From Cucumis sativus (Eukaryota; Streptophyta; Magnoliopsida; Cucurbitales; Cucurbitaceae): DNA of 64,000 nucleotides. This document shows positions 1-12,400 of the stretch, piece by piece (the stretch's first letter is position 1; every line of letters starts with the position of its first letter). The notes under the pieces were generated by a model. That model saw nothing but the letters and a program-made list of their open reading frames with translations. It searched no databases and had not been told where the DNA came from. The translations under genes and the position numbers were made by a program. The stretch is taken from positions 34,892,732 to 34,956,731 of the forward strand of contig NC_026657.2 in the NCBI RefSeq assembly GCF_000004075.3. Reading direction: 5' to 3'.

Positions 1-414
1 TTTGATTCAAAGTTATAAATGGATAGGAGTATGAAACAATTATAATATCCAATTGAAGTTGATCACAAGAATTTAGGATCAGGAAAAAGTGAAAGAATTA
101 AGTGCAGAAAGGAATGTAATTAACGTTATATGTTTATGTGTGGGGAAGTTATGATCATTATATACTAATCTTTAAGAGAAAACAATGATCTCTTACTCTT
201 AGTATTGTTGCAACAGTATACATATAACATTGGATCTTTAACTAAGATAGTCTAAAATGATATACCATATTACAAGATTGACCCAAATTTTTTAAAATTT
301 CCATAAATGTCTTAAATTGACTAATATTTTATACAAGTGTAACGTCCAAATGACTAACCCATCTTTATTATTAATAATATATTAAAAAAATATATGTAGA
401 TGTATTATTAAATA

Positions 415-640
415 TATGCAGTAGTATATATGTAACAAATCACAAAACATAAATTATTCAGTAGCATATATGTAAGAAAAAAAATTAATGGATATATAAT
501 CTATGTATATATTGGTATATATATGCAATAAGAAAAAATCACAAAACATGAAAAATAATGTGTATGTATCATTGAATATATAGTAGTATATATGTGACAA
601 ATCACAAAACATAAATTTATTATTCAATGGTATATCATAG
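415..640. repeat. Degenerate AT-rich local duplication
   Basis: The motif 'gtatatatgt(a/g)acaaatcacaaaacataaat' occurs near 424 and again near 585, about 160 bases apart, with partial copies between them. The surroundings are almost pure A and T. No coding potential is visible. Confidence 0.5.
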
Positions 641-942
641 TATAGAGTTTAGGGTATATCATAGTATAGGGACATTCAATAAAAAATTATACATCGAACA
701 TAACACGAAAATGAACTGAATAATAAAAAAATAAACCAAATAGAAGAAACATAACTCGAATATATGCTATGGAACATAAGGACAAATTTTTTAAGGAAAA
801 AAATGCTACAAAATGAAGAAAAAAAGAAAAATTTAATTTTAAAAGTTCTGTATAATTAATAATATAGATAAGATTATAATTGTGGAAAGGAAATAAATAT
901 TAATTTAGATTGATGTATTTTGGTGGAATCTTTGTATAGCAT

Positions 943-1060
943 TTTGGAGGAAACTAGGCTATTTGATACTTGGGCTCATTGCATATTATTGGGCTAACAT
1001 ACACACACCAAATTTTGGAGGAGGAAGCCGTATTTGATGATTGGGTCCTTTGCATTCTAG
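943..1060. repeat. Diverged ~70-bp tandem duplication
   Basis: The two units begin with 'attttggagga', near 942 and 1012. Both continue through 'tatttgat..ttggg..c.ttgcat'. They have diverged by substitutions and small indels. No gene is visible. Confidence 0.5.
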
Positions 1061-1084
1061 GTCCATTACTTCATAGAGATTTGT

Positions 1085-1285
1085 AGTGATTAGCGGTAGA
1101 ATCTAAATAATTCGAACTACCCGATTCTAAATTATAAGAGTTGGGTTGAGTTCGGTTAAAATATGGGTTGGATTTAGTTAAAATTTTGATTTTTTCAGAT
1201 TGGGTTGGGTCTTGAATTGGGGTTGAATTGAGAATGTCTTCCAATCCAACCTAACCTAATTTGATTTCATCCCTAGATTATATGA
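1085..1285. mobile_element. MITE-like 'ggttgggttggg' element
   Basis: This stretch contains repeated 'gggttgg' and 'ggttgaattg' motifs, followed by the reverse-type motif 'ccaatccaacctaaccta'. That layout matches short non-autonomous DNA transposons that I recall as widespread in cucurbit genomes. Clean terminal inverted repeats or a target-site duplication could not be defined by eye. Confidence 0.35.
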
Positions 1286-1338
1286 TGTTATGTTCTTTCT
1301 TTTCCGTTTGCTATTAACAATTTTTGGCTGATTTAGAT

Positions 1339-1453
1339 GCTTTTTTTTTTTTTTTGCAAAGTATTGTAATAAATGTTGAGGTGGGGATTTGAACTCGGGA
1401 CCTCTTGTCCACATGAACATAAAGGTGTCAGTTGAGCTAAACTCATGTTGGCT
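1339..1453 (-). mobile_element. SINE with tRNA-like promoter
   Basis: Read on the minus strand, the element has an A-box-like 'tagctcaactgac', then a B-box 'gagttcaaatcccc' about 40 bases later, and ends in an A-rich tail (the T run at 1339-1354 of the plus strand). This is the classic layout of a tRNA-derived SINE, so it is a retroposon and not a functional tRNA gene. Confidence 0.6.
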
Positions 1454-1549
1454 TTAGATGTCATTTTCGAATTTTTGAATTGACATCTTACTGGTATGAT
1501 CATGATAGATTATAAACTATCTGCGTTTAATTTTTTTAAAAAAATTTTT

Positions 1550-2870
1550 ATGATCGATTATCTATTTGTTCTAACTTGTAAAGTGAAAATTTTGGGATAT
1601 AATTGGATTAAGGCAACAATTTGGTAGTCTTCTTTGGAGCTTCTCAACAGTATTGATACACTTATGCAAAACAGCCCATAAGAAAAACTTACATTTATTG
1701 GAAATTTCAGACTTCCACACAAATTTGATGTTGCTATCATCTCTTTGATCCATAATATGGATTACTTTTTTTATGGAAGCAATTGTGAACAGTCCATCAT
1801 TATTCAGCTTTCATTTTGGCGTTTCACAACCTTGGGATGAGTTTAGAGAAGGAAACAAGGTTTTCAGCTCAGATAATTGTTGTATTCCGATGCTCCTTAA
1901 CGGCCTTCTAGGATTGTATATCACAATCACAAAACTATTGGTTCCACATCTCTTTTATACTCCCATTTCGAAGATTTGAGAGGGAGAAAAGGCAAGTCTT
2001 GTATAAGGATAGCGAGGATTTTTCGTTCCATGAACCATTCCAGAAGGAAATTTTATCTCCATTTTGAGCTACCAATTTACATTTGTTGAGAACCAATCAA
2101 TCCCTTTGATAATAGATCTCCATAGGGCCTTTAAACTGCTGAATTTTTCTTTAGTAGGAAAGTCACTAATAGAATCTTTTGTGTATTTTGGTAGATATCA
2201 ATTTTTTCCAAAGAGGTTGATTTTCAGAGATGAAACGCCATAGCCGTTTGCTTAATTATGCAAAATTTGTGTTAGTGATTTTGTGATGCCCAGGCCACCT
2301 TTGTCTTTTAGAGCCTTAACTTTAGCCCATTTTAAGAGGTGAGAGTTGTTATCCTCTTTGGGATTTTTCCACAAGAAATTGCTCCAAAGTTTCTCAATAC
2401 TTTTACAAACACCAATGGAAGCCTTGAATATGAATAACTTGTAGGTGGGAAGACTTTCGAGAGTTGCATTGATGAGGGTGAATTTGTCACCTTTAGAAAT
2501 GTTAGAATATTTTCAGTTGCTAAGCTTTTTATTAATTTTTTCAGTGATATTATTCGAGAAATTTTTGGAAGTAGGCTTGCCTCCTAGAGGAACAACCAAG
2601 TAATTTATAGGCATGTATTAGACTTAAATTCCCCAGTGGATAACAACAGTTTCAACCCTGTTTGAATCAACGTTGATCTTTCTGCAATCACCTTGACAAT
2701 AAGTTTATAAAGAGTTAATGTTAGACTAATGGGTCTATAGTCATATGCTTTTTCATATTTGTTCTTCTTAGCAATGAGAGCAATATATGTTTGATTGACA
2801 GCTTTGTTGATGAAGCCTTTGATTTGGAAGTCTTTGAAAATGTCCAATATATCTTTCTTCATGAATTTCC
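1550..2870 (-). mobile_element. Decayed LINE: reverse transcriptase and zf-RVT remnants
   Basis: On the minus strand, 2605-2862 encodes a reverse-transcriptase start, with 'TYIALIAKKNKYEKAYDYRP' followed by ISLT. That is the hallmark of plant L1-type LINEs (usual form: alpKk.....d.RPISLT). Further along, 1571-1753 encodes 'FVWKSEISNKCKFFLWAVLH', typical of the zf-RVT domain at the LINE C-terminus. Stops and frameshifts interrupt the region between. No intact open frame remains, so the element is dead. Confidence 0.7.
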
Positions 2871-2879
2871 AAACACTTT

Positions 2880-3900
2880 AAAAACATTTCTTTTGATGTT
2901 GTTGTATAATTGAATCCTCAATAGAGTTAAAAGAGAATTGTTGTTGAACTTCCCATTTAGACTTTATAATTGATAATATAATTAATTTTTTTTAAATCAT
3001 GCATAAGAGTTTGGCAAATTGGAATAAATAAGCATCAGAGAATTTTGCAAGTTGAATGTGACTTAAGACCACATTCATAGAATATTCTTTTGATGCCTAA
3101 AAAATGGTGCTCATGCATATGCTTAGGGTTTGACAAAAACTCTATTTTTCTCTTTAATTTAATGCTATGTTGAATTTTGTAGGAATCCAAATGATGCACG
3201 CTTTCATTCAACTTTCTCTTTCGAAAACATCCAAGAGTACTTTAAAAATTTTCTAATACTACGATAACATAGAAATAGTTTGTGTCAAGTTACCAATTTA
3301 ATTAATTTTAGTACACAACAATGAACTTCTTGTTCTAATTAGTTTTTATGTTCTTATAAGTTGGACGTTCTTGGAATTATACATTATTCATACAAACGTG
3401 GTATTCAATGAAAACAAATTCTTAGTGTAAAAAAGTACCATTACGATACTCCAACAACAACAGTATTATAATTAGGGTTTTGGATGAGTAAAATGGAGAA
3501 AGAATTCCAATTAGTTTCTCTTTCGACTTCTTTCTTTTCTTATTTTCCTTGTGTGGCGTTAAAGTCTTCTTGTTTTATTTTTTTAATGTGCCGCCCCCAT
3601 ACACACCAACCCCACTTGGAACTTTGATCAATGTTATTTCTATTATCATACCTTTGTTGATTAGTTCTTGTTATTTCTTATCATTTTTCAATTCCACTTT
3701 CAAAATATTGCTACACAGATATACTAACCAAATTTGCAATAAGTTTAAGGAAGAAGGGTATCTGTTCCTTCATATAATTTTTGTATTATTCTGAAGCTCA
3801 AGTAAATAGTTTTCCAACTTCAATAATGAAATTACACGGATTAATTAAGCAAACCCAGAAACAAAAAACAAAAGTTATTGATACAAAATGAAAAATACAG
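2880..3900. other. Intergenic, no gene recognised
   Basis: This is AT-rich sequence between the LINE remnant and the small-peptide gene. The short open frames here, such as 3549-3794, have no recognisable motif and low-complexity hydrophobic composition. I see nothing functional. Confidence 0.5.
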
Positions 3901-3912
3901 AGTTGGGATTAA

Positions 3913-4137
3913 TTAGAAAGTGGAGTTCTTGGGATTATTCCGGGAGATGACAATAGGTTCAACAGCAACAGCAGCCTTGTTATTGGTACTGTGGATTGCT
4001 CCTTTGGGTTTGGCGGTAAGATCGTCGGGTTTGGGAGGAACGACGGAGACAACGATGTTGTTGGGGACGTCGGAGGATGATGATGGACGAGGGTAGAGGA
4101 AGTCAGTGGGGAAGAACTTGTATTGAAGACCTGCCAT
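3913..4137 (-). CDS. Short conserved plant peptide, function unknown (74 aa)
   Basis: This is a single-exon frame of 74 residues beginning 'MAGLQYKFFPTDFLYPRP'. I recall a group of short uncharacterised plant proteins that open with nearly the same motif (MAGLQY.FFPTDF.YPR). The remainder is rich in P, S, K and N and shows no signal peptide, membrane segment or known domain. On the minus strand a TATA-like box (plus 4244-4251) lies about 107 bases upstream of the ATG, and a TTC repeat (plus 4151-4181) falls in the presumed 5'UTR, which fits a real promoter. An overlapping frame at 3909-4184 is low-complexity and was not chosen. The gene call rests on the N-terminal motif. No function can be assigned. 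Confidence 0.7.
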   Translation of the reverse strand: MAGLQYKFFPTDFLYPRPSSSSDVPNNIVVSVVPPKPDDLTAKPKGAIHSTNNKAAVAVEPIVISRNNPKNSTF

Positions 4138-4150
4138 ATAATAATATATG

Positions 4151-4181
4151 AAAGAAGAAGAAGAAGAAGAAGAAGAAGAAA
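4151..4181. repeat. (GAA)n microsatellite in 5'UTR of the small-peptide gene
   Basis: About ten GAA units on the plus strand read as TTC/CTT on the gene's sense strand. They lie 14-44 bases upstream of the ATG at 4137. Confidence 0.85.
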
Positions 4182-4243
4182 CAAAGAGAGAGAATTTGGT
4201 GTTTGATGATGATATAGATGTGTGCTTATAATGGGGGGCTATT

Positions 4244-4251
4244 TATTTATA
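4244..4251 (-). promoter_or_regulatory. TATA box of the small-peptide gene
   Basis: The minus-strand sequence TATAAATA lies about 107 bases upstream of the ATG at 4137, and a pyrimidine-rich leader follows. The position is typical for a plant core promoter. Confidence 0.5.
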
Positions 4252-4259
4252 GGAATTGT

Positions 4260-6895
4260 GTGGAAATTTCAAGAAATTTCTGATCTATACAATGTGAATA
4301 TATGAAAATAATTCTCTCTAATTTAGAATATTGGTTTACTTTTAGAAAGCCATATTGAGGCATCAAATTGGTAGATCAAGTTGGAGCATTTGTTTACTTT
4401 TAACTGTGGGCTATGGGCGGTTGAGTATGACGTTGGTCATCACTCCTATTAATACATCTTCTCAAATACACATTACCTTATTCAATATTTATTTCTTTAT
4501 CTTTATATTATATAATTATTTCTAGGAAACATGAATGAAACTTCCTTTCTTAAAACAATGTTTTAAATCTTGAAAAACTCTTATTTTATATTAAGTGATT
4601 AATTAATATGTGCAATTGTTTTAAATATTGTTTTTTTCATTTTCCTTACTTTAATCACATCAATTCTATAAATACAAATCATTTTCGCCTTTTCAATCTT
4701 GGGTTTAATTAAAGAATCAAATAAATAAATTCAAAGGGACGTGTATGCAATTTTAAATTGTACTTTATTGATTAAAAAAATAATAATAAAAGAGGTACAT
4801 ATAAATTAAAAATAGGAAATGTTTATGATGGAATGATATTAAAGAAAAGAAAATGACAAAAAGGAAATATAATACTATGAGTAGAAAAGGATTGTAATGT
4901 TGAGGGTAAAATAGTCATTATGAAAAAAAAATTAAAGTTTTTGGACTCTATAGTATTTTAATTTTTCCTCCTACATCTTGTAATTGGGCTTTACCATATA
5001 ATTTGGCACCCCATGCCCTTTGGACCAATTACTCCTTTCTTGTTTGGCTAAACCAAATTAATTGTGTTAGGCCTCAAAAGGAAAAGAAAATTGTCATCTT
5101 AGGGCCAAAATAGTCATTATACAAAAAATTTAAGGTAAAGAATTCTCCACTCATACTCTCTTTTACAATAGTTTAGATAGATAAAATTTCGACATGATCT
5201 ATATTAGATATGTTTAGTGAATTAGATCGTGTAAACAAGACGTTAAAAACAACAATTTAGTTTTATAATGAAATCAATGATAAAAGAAGAAAAAAAGGTA
5301 CCAATTTCCATCAAACACTTGTATGAGTGGATTGCAATCTTTGTGTTGATCATGATGTGTGTCGTGAACTAGACTATGATAGAAAGGTTTTAGTTTCTAC
5401 TTAATGCATTACATATGTGAGTGTTGAAGAGTTCATACTATACTTACGGAATCCTAAGTTTCACTACTTCCTTATACTTTATATATTAATTTTAGAGAAG
5501 TTAGCCTATAAACCTACAATATATATATTTATAGACTATAAAGGAGAGCTCATGCATGTAAAACGAGCCTAAGAAGAAAGTGAGAGAACTTCAAACTTCG
5601 GGGAAGTCTATATTGAATTTGAAAAGCTTAAAGAGTAGGTGATATATGTTGCACCAAACTAGGATGACGTGTAGTTTACAAATTTTTGTGCGCCTTGTCT
5701 ATTTTTCTAATAGTAAGTTATTCTATTTACCCGTTATCACGATACATGATATTGGGCTTGACGCCTTTTGTATTATTGAATTAAATTTTCACTTTAAAAA
5801 CAAAATATTATTATGTAGTTGTAAACAAGTTAATTAGTAGGTTATGGAGAGAATGAATGGTTTTGAGGAGATGAGAATGGTAAAGTGATGAAGGTGACAA
5901 ATGGGTTGGGTTTGAGTGGGTGAGATGGGTGGCTATATGCTTTGGGAAATATTGCCAAAACTTAAGAAGATGAATGATAATATAGAAGAGAACAAAAAGT
6001 GATCACGAGAGGTCCATAAATTGTTATATTATATCAGAAACTCCCTGCTAAATATAAAACTACTTCTTATAACTACTTTTGTTGGAAAAGGAAGAATTGA
6101 AAATAGTGTTAAACCCTAATGGCAGCATGTGACCTTTCTCTGTCCCTCACCTGATCTCTTTTGATTTCTTCTCTGTTAGTTTTTTTCTTTGGATTGGGAA
6201 TTAGAAACACCAAAAACACACATGTGAGTTCACATGCATTACTGGTGTGAGGTCATTCTCTTCCATCATTTTCTCACAAAATGGCCTTTTATTTGATCCA
6301 AAATTGTAAAGTATATATGATGCTTTTAAGTTGTTCTCATCGTCTCAGTTCTGACTGTTTATCAAAACTTAAAAATGTATGTGTAATTGAATGGTCGTTT
6401 AGAAGCAACAAAAATAACTATTATATTAAAGGTTCTTTTTAGCTAAATACGGTATCATATGCTTCTAACGACTTATCTTAACTCAAATCTTAATATGAAA
6501 CATTACTTTTAAACATCAGTAATTTTAATTTTTTTAAAAATTGGTTGGTTTTGAGAAAGAAGGTAATTAACTATTGCAAAATAATTGAAGTTCATACAAA
6601 TAATTAAAGCTATTTATATTTGATGAGACAAACAAGGTTTTCAAAGACGAATAAACAAACTAAATTCCAAAAATGATTTGCAAAACAACTTATTATATTT
6701 TACTAATTAGTAATCAACAATAATGATTAAGTGAAATATAGGCTACACCTCATCTCATCCTTGAACAAAAATATTGTTCAATGCATGTTTAAAAAAATTA
6801 ATTAAAATGTCATGTGCCATTTTATACCTTCCCTTTTAATTCTAAACCACACAATATTTTTTTATAGCCTTTCTTCATCCATACATCCAAATGTG
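4260..6895. other. Intergenic, AT-rich, no gene recognised
   Basis: There is no convincing coding frame on either strand. A short phrase, 'aaaatagtcattat', recurs at about 4910 and 5106. Short frames such as 5646-5837 lack any motif. The right-hand end should contain the promoter of the GASA gene. Confidence 0.5.
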
Positions 6896-6900
6896 TGTGT

Positions 6901-7000
6901 ATATATATAACAATAATGTACACATTCTCAAATGAATGAATCAATCAATACAATCTCTCTCTCTCTCTCTTTCTCCCTATATTTTCTCTCTCTCTCTCTC
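6901..7000 (+). promoter_or_regulatory. GASA core promoter and CT-rich leader
   Basis: A TATA-like stretch 'tatatataa' (about 6901-6909) lies about 120 bases upstream of the ATG. CT microsatellite runs follow at about 6954-7000, a common feature of plant 5'UTRs. The transcription start is not determined. Confidence 0.4.
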
Positions 7001-7029
7001 AATTCTATATATAATTTAGTTTTGAAATT

Positions 7030-7196
7030 ATGGGAAGGAAGCAAGTAATAGAGATACTGTTGTTTGTAGTAATGTTGCTGAACTGTGTTCTCTTAGTACA
7101 CAATCTTGTAATAACCCTTTCTCCTAACTCCATTTTTATTTTATTTGATTTCTTACTACCAATAATTATATATTTAGGGGTTTTTCTTTCTTTTTT

Positions 7197-7240
<44 letters not shown>

Positions 7241-7734
7241 TCCTGTTGGTTTGGTTCATTGTGTTTTATAGGCCATTAGTGAGGCTCCAACACCACAGCC
7301 ACAGACTAGTTCCAATTATTCCAATCCCATGGTATTTTTCTACATTGTAATATATGGTGAATCCATCCATTGATTGTCTTTTGTATATACAAAAAGTTGG
7401 AAATTAGTGTATGTAACTTCCTTTTCCCATTTTTTTCCAAATTTCAGCATGGAGTTACTGAAGGCAGCCTTCAACCTCAAGGTAAAAACTAAAAACTAAT
7501 AATGAAAGGATTTTTCATGTGGTCAATTATTTTAAACTAAGCATTTATGCAGAATGTGGGGCTAGATGCACAGGGAGATGTTCAAAGACAGCATTCAAGA
7601 AGCCATGCATGTTCTTTTGTCAAAAGTGCTGTGCCAAATGCTTGTGTGTTCCTTATGGGACTTATGGCAACAAACAAACTTGTCCTTGCTACAATCAATG
7701 GAAGACTAAGAGAGGAGGCCCCAAATGCCCTTAA
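7030..7734 (+). CDS. GASA/snakin family cysteine-rich secreted peptide
   Basis: Four coding exons (7030-7107, 7272-7331, 7448-7481, 7553-7734) join in frame to 117 residues with GT-AG introns. Residues 1-24 or so form a hydrophobic signal peptide (MGRKQVIEILLFVVMLLN). A short variable linker rich in T, P, Q and S follows, then the C-terminal GASA domain of about 60 residues. It carries all 12 cysteines, with the hallmark 'CMFFCQKCCAKCLCVP' and the terminal GGPKCP. Family members are gibberellin-regulated apoplastic peptides acting in growth, redox and defence; some (snakins) are antimicrobial. Which of these applies here cannot be told from sequence. Intron 1 contains a TA microsatellite. The assignment to the family is secure; the subfamily is not. 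Confidence 0.95.
7202..7237. repeat. (TA)n microsatellite in GASA intron 1
   Basis: About 18 uninterrupted TA/AT units lie within intron 1 (7108-7271), 34 bases before the acceptor. They are probably polymorphic in length. Confidence 0.9.
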
Positions 7735-9447
7735 TTACTTTCATTTCCCAACTCCCTACAAAAAAAAAAACCATCATTAAGTTACTTTCTAATCTCATTT
7801 TCTGAACGTCCCTATTTTTTCGTTATACTTCTAAAAAGTGATGGTTTTGACCTTTCATGGAGGGTGACTTCTTAAAAGTATATATTATATGGAAGGGTTA
7901 TTGTTGTTGTCTACACCTTCATCATATATGATACCGAACTCAACTAACACTAATTCTAGTAAAAATAGGATAGATTGATTCCACCATTTTGCGTGTAAGG
8001 AATTTGAGAGAATTAAATTGAATATAATGAGAGCATAAAACCTTAAATAGGATATGTTAATTGTTCAGAAGTTCTATTTTTAGAAGTTAGAATAATCCAC
8101 TCCAATTGTTGTTTATGTGATTATGGAGAAAGCAAGATTAATTGTCCAACATGCAAGCGTTTGGCCAATTTGTTTTAAGAAAGAAAAACAAATCAAACAC
8201 CAGCTATTAATCAAAACTCAAATCCTAATTAAATTAAATTGTTCAATTTATAAGAAGCAATATTCTTTACAAAACAAACAATTATTGCGTTATGATTAGA
8301 GGAAATTGTCAAGACGATTAACAAGTAGAAGGCTAACTTAATTAATGCGTGAAAATCTAAGCATGTGGCATTAAAGGTTTGGTTAAATCCTAAGCAATAA
8401 GCATGCATCAATAAATTGTGCTTGAGACAACTTACCAACTCTCATCAAATTGCACTTAAGCAAGCATCGATACTTAATGTAATCTACCAGTGGCATATCT
8501 ATTTTTCTCCTCGAACTAATTCTTATTGTGGTGAAATTCCTTTCTTGACATCTCAAGCATGAATACTTAATGCAACCTACCATTAGCATATCTATTTTCT
8601 CCTTGAATTAATTCTTGTGAAATTCCTCACTGACATCTCACCAGAGCCAAGCTAGAGCCACAATTAGATTGATACATTTCCGCTTTGCTTACAAACTTTT
8701 GAGACTGCATGCTGACACTCCGACTGGCAGCCCTTTTTGTCGATGAGATCAATTTATGGCTGCTGGAGGTGATGCATATGTTTTTTGGTGTTGGCATGTT
8801 GACGAACTCATTTTCTACATGAACTGGAAGAGGCCTTCAATTAAGGGTTCCTTGATGTTTTTTTCACTTAGATCAATTAAAGATCATTTTTTTCAAGGAC
8901 CATATTGAACTTCGAGGAGAGAGAAAAAAACTGCTTCCGTGCCGAAAGTTATGCTTATAGAGCCTGCAAATTATAACTCACAACAATCCAACATTTTCAC
9001 ATAAGACCACAAAACCTGGATGGCGATAGAATGCCAAATGTTTAAAATCACAAACAGAAAAGAAAATAAAATGTTACTCGAGAATTTGACAACACACACA
9101 CATGAACCCTTTCTCTCGACATGTACGAAACTCATACATAAAATAATATCAACTCATGAACAGATTTCCCTCAAAACGTGATTTTCAAATAACCAATCAA
9201 ACTAGTGATTTAGAAACTTGAATCACATGAGGCATAATCAAGTGAACGAGACATTTCCCCCGTTTGATCTTCCATCTCATTGCAGAGTGGAAAGGAATAT
9301 ACATGAAGCAGAAATGCCAAACCCGTATGTAGTTCCTTTCCCTAATGGCGGAAGCATATAGTTCTGTCTATCTACTATTTGCATTTATGAGAAGAGAGAT
9401 TATAGTCATCCCTGTTTGGCATTACAAACCTCTGTCCCGCAAAAGTA
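7735..9447. other. Intergenic between GASA and phosphatase genes
   Basis: No gene is recognised. A diverged tandem duplication (8461-8638) is described separately. The rightmost part should carry the 3'UTR of the minus-strand phosphatase gene. Confidence 0.5.
8461..8638. repeat. Two-copy tandem duplication, ~93-bp unit
   Basis: Unit 1 (8461-8553) and unit 2 (8554-8638) both run from 'caagcat' through 'atacttaatg', 'gcatatctattt' and 'gaaattcct' to 'tgacatct'. They differ by scattered substitutions and deletions, so the duplication is old. Confidence 0.75.
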
Positions 9448-12400
9448 TTAGACAGTTGAGATGTCAACTCGGCTTTTATGAAGCTGAAATGCTGGGGTGA
9501 TCCAGCTTCCACAACTACATTGGATGCCTGACCAATTAAAGTATCCAAGACGAGCTTCACAATGAGCACAAGATAGTTTCCCTTCCAATGCACCTTCTTC
9601 AACTGGATAATAAAAGTAAAATCATTCAGCATTGGATTTTTTATACATGGAGATTCTATGGAATGTTTTCTCATGGCTTGAACATCAAGTGCATTTTTTA
9701 ATGGACTTTCTAAACGTTTAAAAACTTGTTTATTAGTGAAAAAATAAAAAGTGTTTATAAACATTTAGAAAGTCAATTCAAACTCACCCTAAATTTTCTA
9801 GACCTTAACAGCCTTTTTTCCACTAGGACAAAACATTAGTCCAAGTAGTCTATTGTGTGCTGCAAGGCTGTTAATTTAATCCAGCTTTTCAATGACTGCG
9901 TCTAAATTATCAGATATTACAAGATATGGCAGAGGTTGCAGGATTGATTTACCTCCTGTCATCCACCGAAGGGGCTCAACAAAAATGGATGAACACTCAG
10001 GTTCCTCTGACTTATTAAAAGGGTTTCCACTTTTTCTCTTATACCAGTCAAAGGACGTCTCACCTTCCCCAGGAATGTGATCCACCACATTTTCCAGCAA
10101 GGCGACCAGTCTTCGACATTTCTTGCAGCGGTATGCACGTGCATGGGAAAAATCTACTTGTTGAGATGACTGTACCTCTGAAGCAACTTCACGGGACAAG
10201 CCTGGATCTGCTCCAAGTTTAGAAATGTTGATTTTTTCCCCACGATTATAGGACTCACCTGAAGAGGCAATAAATAATATAAATGAATAAGCAACAAGAA
10301 AATTCACCTATAAAACCTCGTAAAAATAAATTCACAAAGGAAAAAGATATCACCCACTAGAGGTCCCGATGCATGAGACCACACTAAAGGAGGTAGACGT
10401 CTCAAAGCAAATGCCTAACACAGACGTGTGCTCAAACATACATAACAATTATTATATGATTGGAAAAACCATTAACAAAGTAACATTTAGGTAAAAACAA
10501 TTGGGAACAACGGAGGTGACACTCTGTTAGGGGATGCTTCAGTTTGATCCTAGGGGTAAGGATGATCATTTCTTAAGTCCTCATCCTTCCAAGGACTTTT
10601 TCTTGTGGCTCAACACTTAGTTAATCTTCCGGAATCAGGAATGACCTTGACGAGGCCAGGTCCAGGAATAAGTACCATGGTGGCTCAACACTTTTCAAAC
10701 ATCTTTTGATGATGATGCATAATTATTTAGAGGCCCTTTGATATGTATACGATCATTTCATTTTTGTTTACAAATCTTTTGACTTGTAAATGAAGTTCAG
10801 GACACCAAATATGTAAATTCTTTTGCTGGCAAAAATCTTTTATGCATGGCTCCCTGTCTTCGCCAAAAAAGGTGTCCTTTGACTCAAGAAAGCTGTTGTG
10901 ATATAGTGAGATCAGTGGGTGGCAATACCAGAGGCAATGATCTTGCTCTTTCAACTCCTTAAATTCAGACTTCCATCATATGTGCTGGACTCAAGATAAC
11001 TAAAACTCAGAATTTAAGATAACATCCGAACCAAATAAGTGTGTGTATGCACGTATGTATACCTTGACTAATCACAAACCAACTGTAGGACCATACAACA
11101 TACAACTGTCAAGAAATTCTAGGATTTTATCAAGTTTGTTACAAGATAAATAAAAGCATATAATTGAATGTTGGGGGGAGAGAGAAGAAATAGGCCAAAC
11201 AAATAATATAGAAAATCAAAATTTTTAAGAAGAAAAATAAATGAATTGTATAACAGCAGTATGCATCCAAACAATTGAACTAGATTGAAACAATTCACCA
11301 GGGGGCAGTGAAACAAGCAATACATACCCAATACTTTCAGGCGAAAACGCTTGTATATAGGACTGGCATAATCAACCTTGAAACCCATTTTCTCGAACAG
11401 TTTTAACTGGAAAGAATATAGACTAGTAATTAGCAAACTAGAACGGCTTAATTAAGGCATTGATTCTGCACAAGACCTTTCAGTAACTTATGAATTAACA
11501 ATATTTCCAAGAGCACCTGCTCCATAAATCCATCATTGGGGCTGACAAATTCATTGCTTTGTCGTAAAGAATCAAGCGCATCTGCATCAATGGATAGTCA
11601 TAAAAGAAAAACTAGCAATTGATTGGGACCATAAGCAACTACGTATACACTGGTTCAAGCAAATGATGGTTATTCACACCTTCTAGAGATAGCTGTTCGT
11701 TTCTCATAAGATATGCTGTGATGATGGCAGCACTGCAACGAATAAATGAAAATGAATTAAATAAATATTTGATATCAAGAAAATTGGAAAGATCATCATA
11801 TAGGACTGGATTAATCTATGATAGAGCATGAAATATATTTTAATCATTCCTAAATTTTAACTTCAAAGAATTTGGTACATCGCTCTTGGATGGGGAGAAT
11901 CTTGACTGCTGCTAAAGAATAACTCTAGTATCATAGTACCAGGTCATTAGAGATAATCAAGAAAAGACCACAGGATGCTTCTGTCCACTGCCAATATTCT
12001 CAGGCATGTTGGTCGATGAAATTCAACACATTCAAAAATCTTTGGTGCTCCCTTGGAGACAATGAACTTCTGTATCAAGTTCTTGCCTTTCTTCTCCTTA
12101 TGGGAAGTTTAGTTCTCTCTAGCTCAATGTCTTTAGAGCCATTCTCTACAATTTGTGGTTGGCAAGGAATAGGCACATTTTCTTCATGCTACTTCTGAAA
12201 GGCCCTCTATATTGAAGACATACGAGAAAGGGTAGAGTGTGGAATTTCAAGTAGTGAGATGAGCCGGAGAGGTCATCAGCTCTCTCACACTAAGTTGCGT
12301 GCTGGGCTATTTTCTGTTATCTTGAAGTTCATACTGAAGAACTGAACTTGGGGATCGCTCCATTATCTCCTCTGTGCTGGGTTGTTTCCTCCTCACAATT

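Noticed and set aside
10884..10903. Plus-strand 'ctcaagaaagctgttgtgat' resembles the miR396 star strand
   Set aside because: Only about 14 bases match, and I found no miR396-like partner nearby to form a hairpin. It also lies inside an intronic open frame.
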